A DNA stretch of 64,000 nt from Parasedimentitalea psychrophila (GTDB taxonomy: Bacteria; Pseudomonadota; Alphaproteobacteria; Rhodobacterales; Rhodobacteraceae), in contig NZ_CP127247.1 in assembly GCF_030285785.1 (NCBI RefSeq), forward strand, positions 4,115,501 through 4,179,500, given 5' to 3'. A program made the position numbers and the translations under genes. Below, piece after piece: positions 62,600 through 64,000 of this stretch. Numbering within the stretch: the stretch's first letter is position 1; the number at the start of each line of letters is the position of its first letter. A model generated the notes under the pieces. That model did not search any database and was not told where the DNA came from. It was given only the letters and a program-made list of their open reading frames with translations.

Positions 62600-63103
62600 C
62601 TAACCTTTTGGGTGTCGGTAGACTAAATCTGTGGGGTCTTGGCGCGGTGCTTCTGTATCCAACTCAGCGCCTAGCCTTTCGGCAAGCGAGCGGGATCGAG
62701 TATTGGGTGGATCGACATAACTGACCAATGTATCGAGTTTCCTTTCACGAAATGCCCAGTGCCTTAATGCAAGTGCAGCCTCATAGGCATATCCCTTGCC
62801 TTCTGCATGAGGATAGACAAACCAGCCCAATTCATGTTCTGGAAAAAGCGGACCGTAGTTGATGCCTACCTGCCCCAAACACAAGCCAGACTGACATTCT
62901 TCGATCATCAGCGCGCCATGTCCCATCAGAGTCCATTGTGCGACGTCGTGACAAAACAGACCCCATGCAGCATCAAGCGAAAAAGGGCCACCCATATATA
63001 CAGAGCGCTCCGACATCATCAGCACAGAGTATTCAGACCAGTCCTCTGTCCTCGGTACGCGCAAAATCAGGCGCTCTGTTTCCAAGATAGGAATGGCAGA
63101 CAT
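62600..63103 (-). CDS. GNAT-family N-acetyltransferase (RimJ/RimL type)
   Basis: 167 residues. Starts SAIPILETERLILRVPRTED, the usual opening of RimJ/RimL-like enzymes; VGINYGPLFPEHELGWFVYP and AEGKGYAYEAALALRHWAF carry the acetyl-CoA loop, and VSYVDPPNTRSRSLAERLGA the terminal helix. Start ATG 63103. It may acetylate a protein N-terminus or small amine. Confidence 0.9.
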   Translation of the reverse strand: MSAIPILETERLILRVPRTEDWSEYSVLMMSERSVYMGGPFSLDAAWGLFCHDVAQWTLMGHGALMIEECQSGLCLGQVGINYGPLFPEHELGWFVYPHAEGKGYAYEAALALRHWAFRERKLDTLVSYVDPPNTRSRSLAERLGAELDTEAPRQDPTDLVYRHPKG

Positions 63104-63424
63104 AGGTAATGGACCCTCAGACGAAATCTCACGAACTCTGCGGAAAACCTAAACATTTTTTGCAATTGAGCAACCGCAGCAAGGTCCAGCTTAGCAGGCA
63201 TTGGCGCGGCGCGCGACGAATGTCGCGCTTCTCTAATTGGGTGTTTGGGTCAAGCTCATTTTCCTTCTTTCTTCTGAGTCCTTGTCTCTCATCCGGGTCA
63301 CGCTTCTCTTCGCAGTCTGTTTTGGCGCTCTGATGGCACCGCTGCACGCATATGTAGGATCGGCAGTGAAGAGCCCCGCTCTCCGGCGCGCTTCAAGTTG
63401 CGCAGCAGACATTTTCGGCTTCAT
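63104..63424. other. Gene-free stretch
   Basis: No convincing gene between the GNAT gene and the IS110 remnant. A short plus-strand frame with hydrophobic residues (RVTLLFAVCFGALMAPLHAY, near 63300-63355) is possible but runs into the IS end. Confidence 0.35.
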
Positions 63425-63462
63425 CTATTACCAGACAGGGCATGTTTCCATGCCCGAGAGGG
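63425..63462 (+). repeat. IS-associated hairpin insertion (IS110 3' end; variant left half)
   Basis: Preceded by TCAT. CTATTACCAGACAG, stem GGCATG / CATGCC, loop TTTC, right end CGAGAGGG. It lies about 60 nt beyond the transposase stop and shares the CTATTA...GACAG left half with 20698-20740. Confidence 0.8.
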
Positions 63463-63520
63463 CACGAACCTCGTCCAGTGAGGGACGACCCCGTTAGGGT
63501 TGGGTGGTCGGCGTTTTAAC

Positions 63521-64000
63521 TCATGCCGTGCCTCCCACCTGATCCTGACGGAATTCTGTGCCACCGATCCACATTGATGCAACAGGACGGCCAGTTTGCG
63601 TGCGACGGCGACTACAGCGCGACGTCGACCTTTGGTGCGCAGCAATCGCATTCCCCAGGACTTTATCTGCGACCCTGCCATCGCCCTCATGAGCAGTGCG
63701 TTAGCAGCGGCATATAACGCTGCGCGTGCATCTCGATCCCCAGCCTTCGATATGCGACCTGGATTATCGTGCTCCCCTGATTGGTATCGTCGGGGTGTTA
63801 GCCCAAAATGTGCGCCAACAGTGCGAGACCGTTTGAACCGTGTGGGGTCGTCGATAGCGCCTTTGAACGTAAGTGCCGCGATAGGGCCAACTCCGGGGAC
63901 CGTCATCAATCTCATGCAAACTTTGTCATGGCTTGCCGCACGGTTTACCCGTCGATCCAGTTCCAAATAATGTTGATACAATACGACCCGCGCGTCGAGC
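63521..64000 (-). pseudogene. IS110-family transposase, frameshifted, runs off the window
   Basis: Only the C-terminal part is in the window: RLMTVPGVGPIAALTFKGAI, HFGLTPRRYQSGEHDNPGRI and SKAGDRDARAALYAAANALL. After AVLLHQ one frameshift changes the expected MWIGGTEFR end, whose stop is at 63521. It is related to, but not the same as, the transposase at 54402. The 5' part lies beyond position 64000. Confidence 0.8.

Noticed and set aside
16776-63462. CRISPR array
   Set aside because: The hairpins are scattered singly over 47 kb, not regularly spaced with spacers, and no cas genes are visible.

Overview
The window looks like chromosome or large-plasmid DNA of a marine Rhodobacteraceae (Roseobacter-group) alphaproteobacterium. 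The reasons are the GC-rich coding sequence, the style of the MalFGK/UgpC-type importer, the Hint-domain and RTX exported proteins, the FkbM methyltransferases and a degraded alphaproteobacterial-type initiator tRNA. This placement rests on gene content only.

Region 1 (1-16 kb) is intact core-like sequence. It holds a catabolic operon (ABC importer, SDR dehydrogenase, RidA, a PLP D-threonine-aldolase/D-serine-dehydratase-like enzyme and an SMP-30 lactonase), an MFS carrier, a small RTX protein, and a TetR-regulated RND efflux operon.

Region 2 (16-31 kb) is an insertion-sequence graveyard. Two IS30 copies, two copies of one IS3 element, IS1111-type (IS110 family) elements and IS66, IS1380 and IS110 fragments surround a small glycan cluster (GT2, FkbM, GT25, a second FkbM). 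Between them lie remnants of an acylphosphatase, HsdM, a tyrosine recombinase, an FG-GAP protein and an RTX protein.

Region 3 (31-48 kb) contains a sulfotransferase, a 1682-residue mosaic exported protein (three related CBM-like modules, a beta-helix and a split RTX block), a pseudo-tRNA, and a signalling locus. The signalling locus pairs a Ser/Thr kinase-STAND-WD40 protein and a small exported protein with a divergent adenylate cyclase-FHA protein. It is flanked by recombinase remnants and another IS3-family element.

Region 4 (48-64 kb) returns to scattered housekeeping or accessory genes (methyltransferase, HxlR regulator with a membrane protein, MYG1, GNATs, DppA-type aminopeptidase, DUF4389, Hint protein), interrupted by IS1111, IS21 and IS110 elements and carrying a family of dispersed intergenic repeats.

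The most unusual signal is a family of 18 short (about 37-43 nt) palindromic insertions, all inside insertion sequences or their remnants. Each has a conserved left motif near CACTGCCCGGCAG, a stem of variable sequence that co-varies, a 2-4 nt loop and a conserved right end CGAGAGGG, and usually follows CATC, CATG or TGTC. Comparison of two IS3 copies in this window gives exact empty and filled sites without target duplication. Two otherwise almost identical IS1111 copies carry different versions of the hairpin at the same nucleotide. I interpret these as a non-autonomous hairpin element that parasitises or silences transposase genes; its mobiliser is not visible here.
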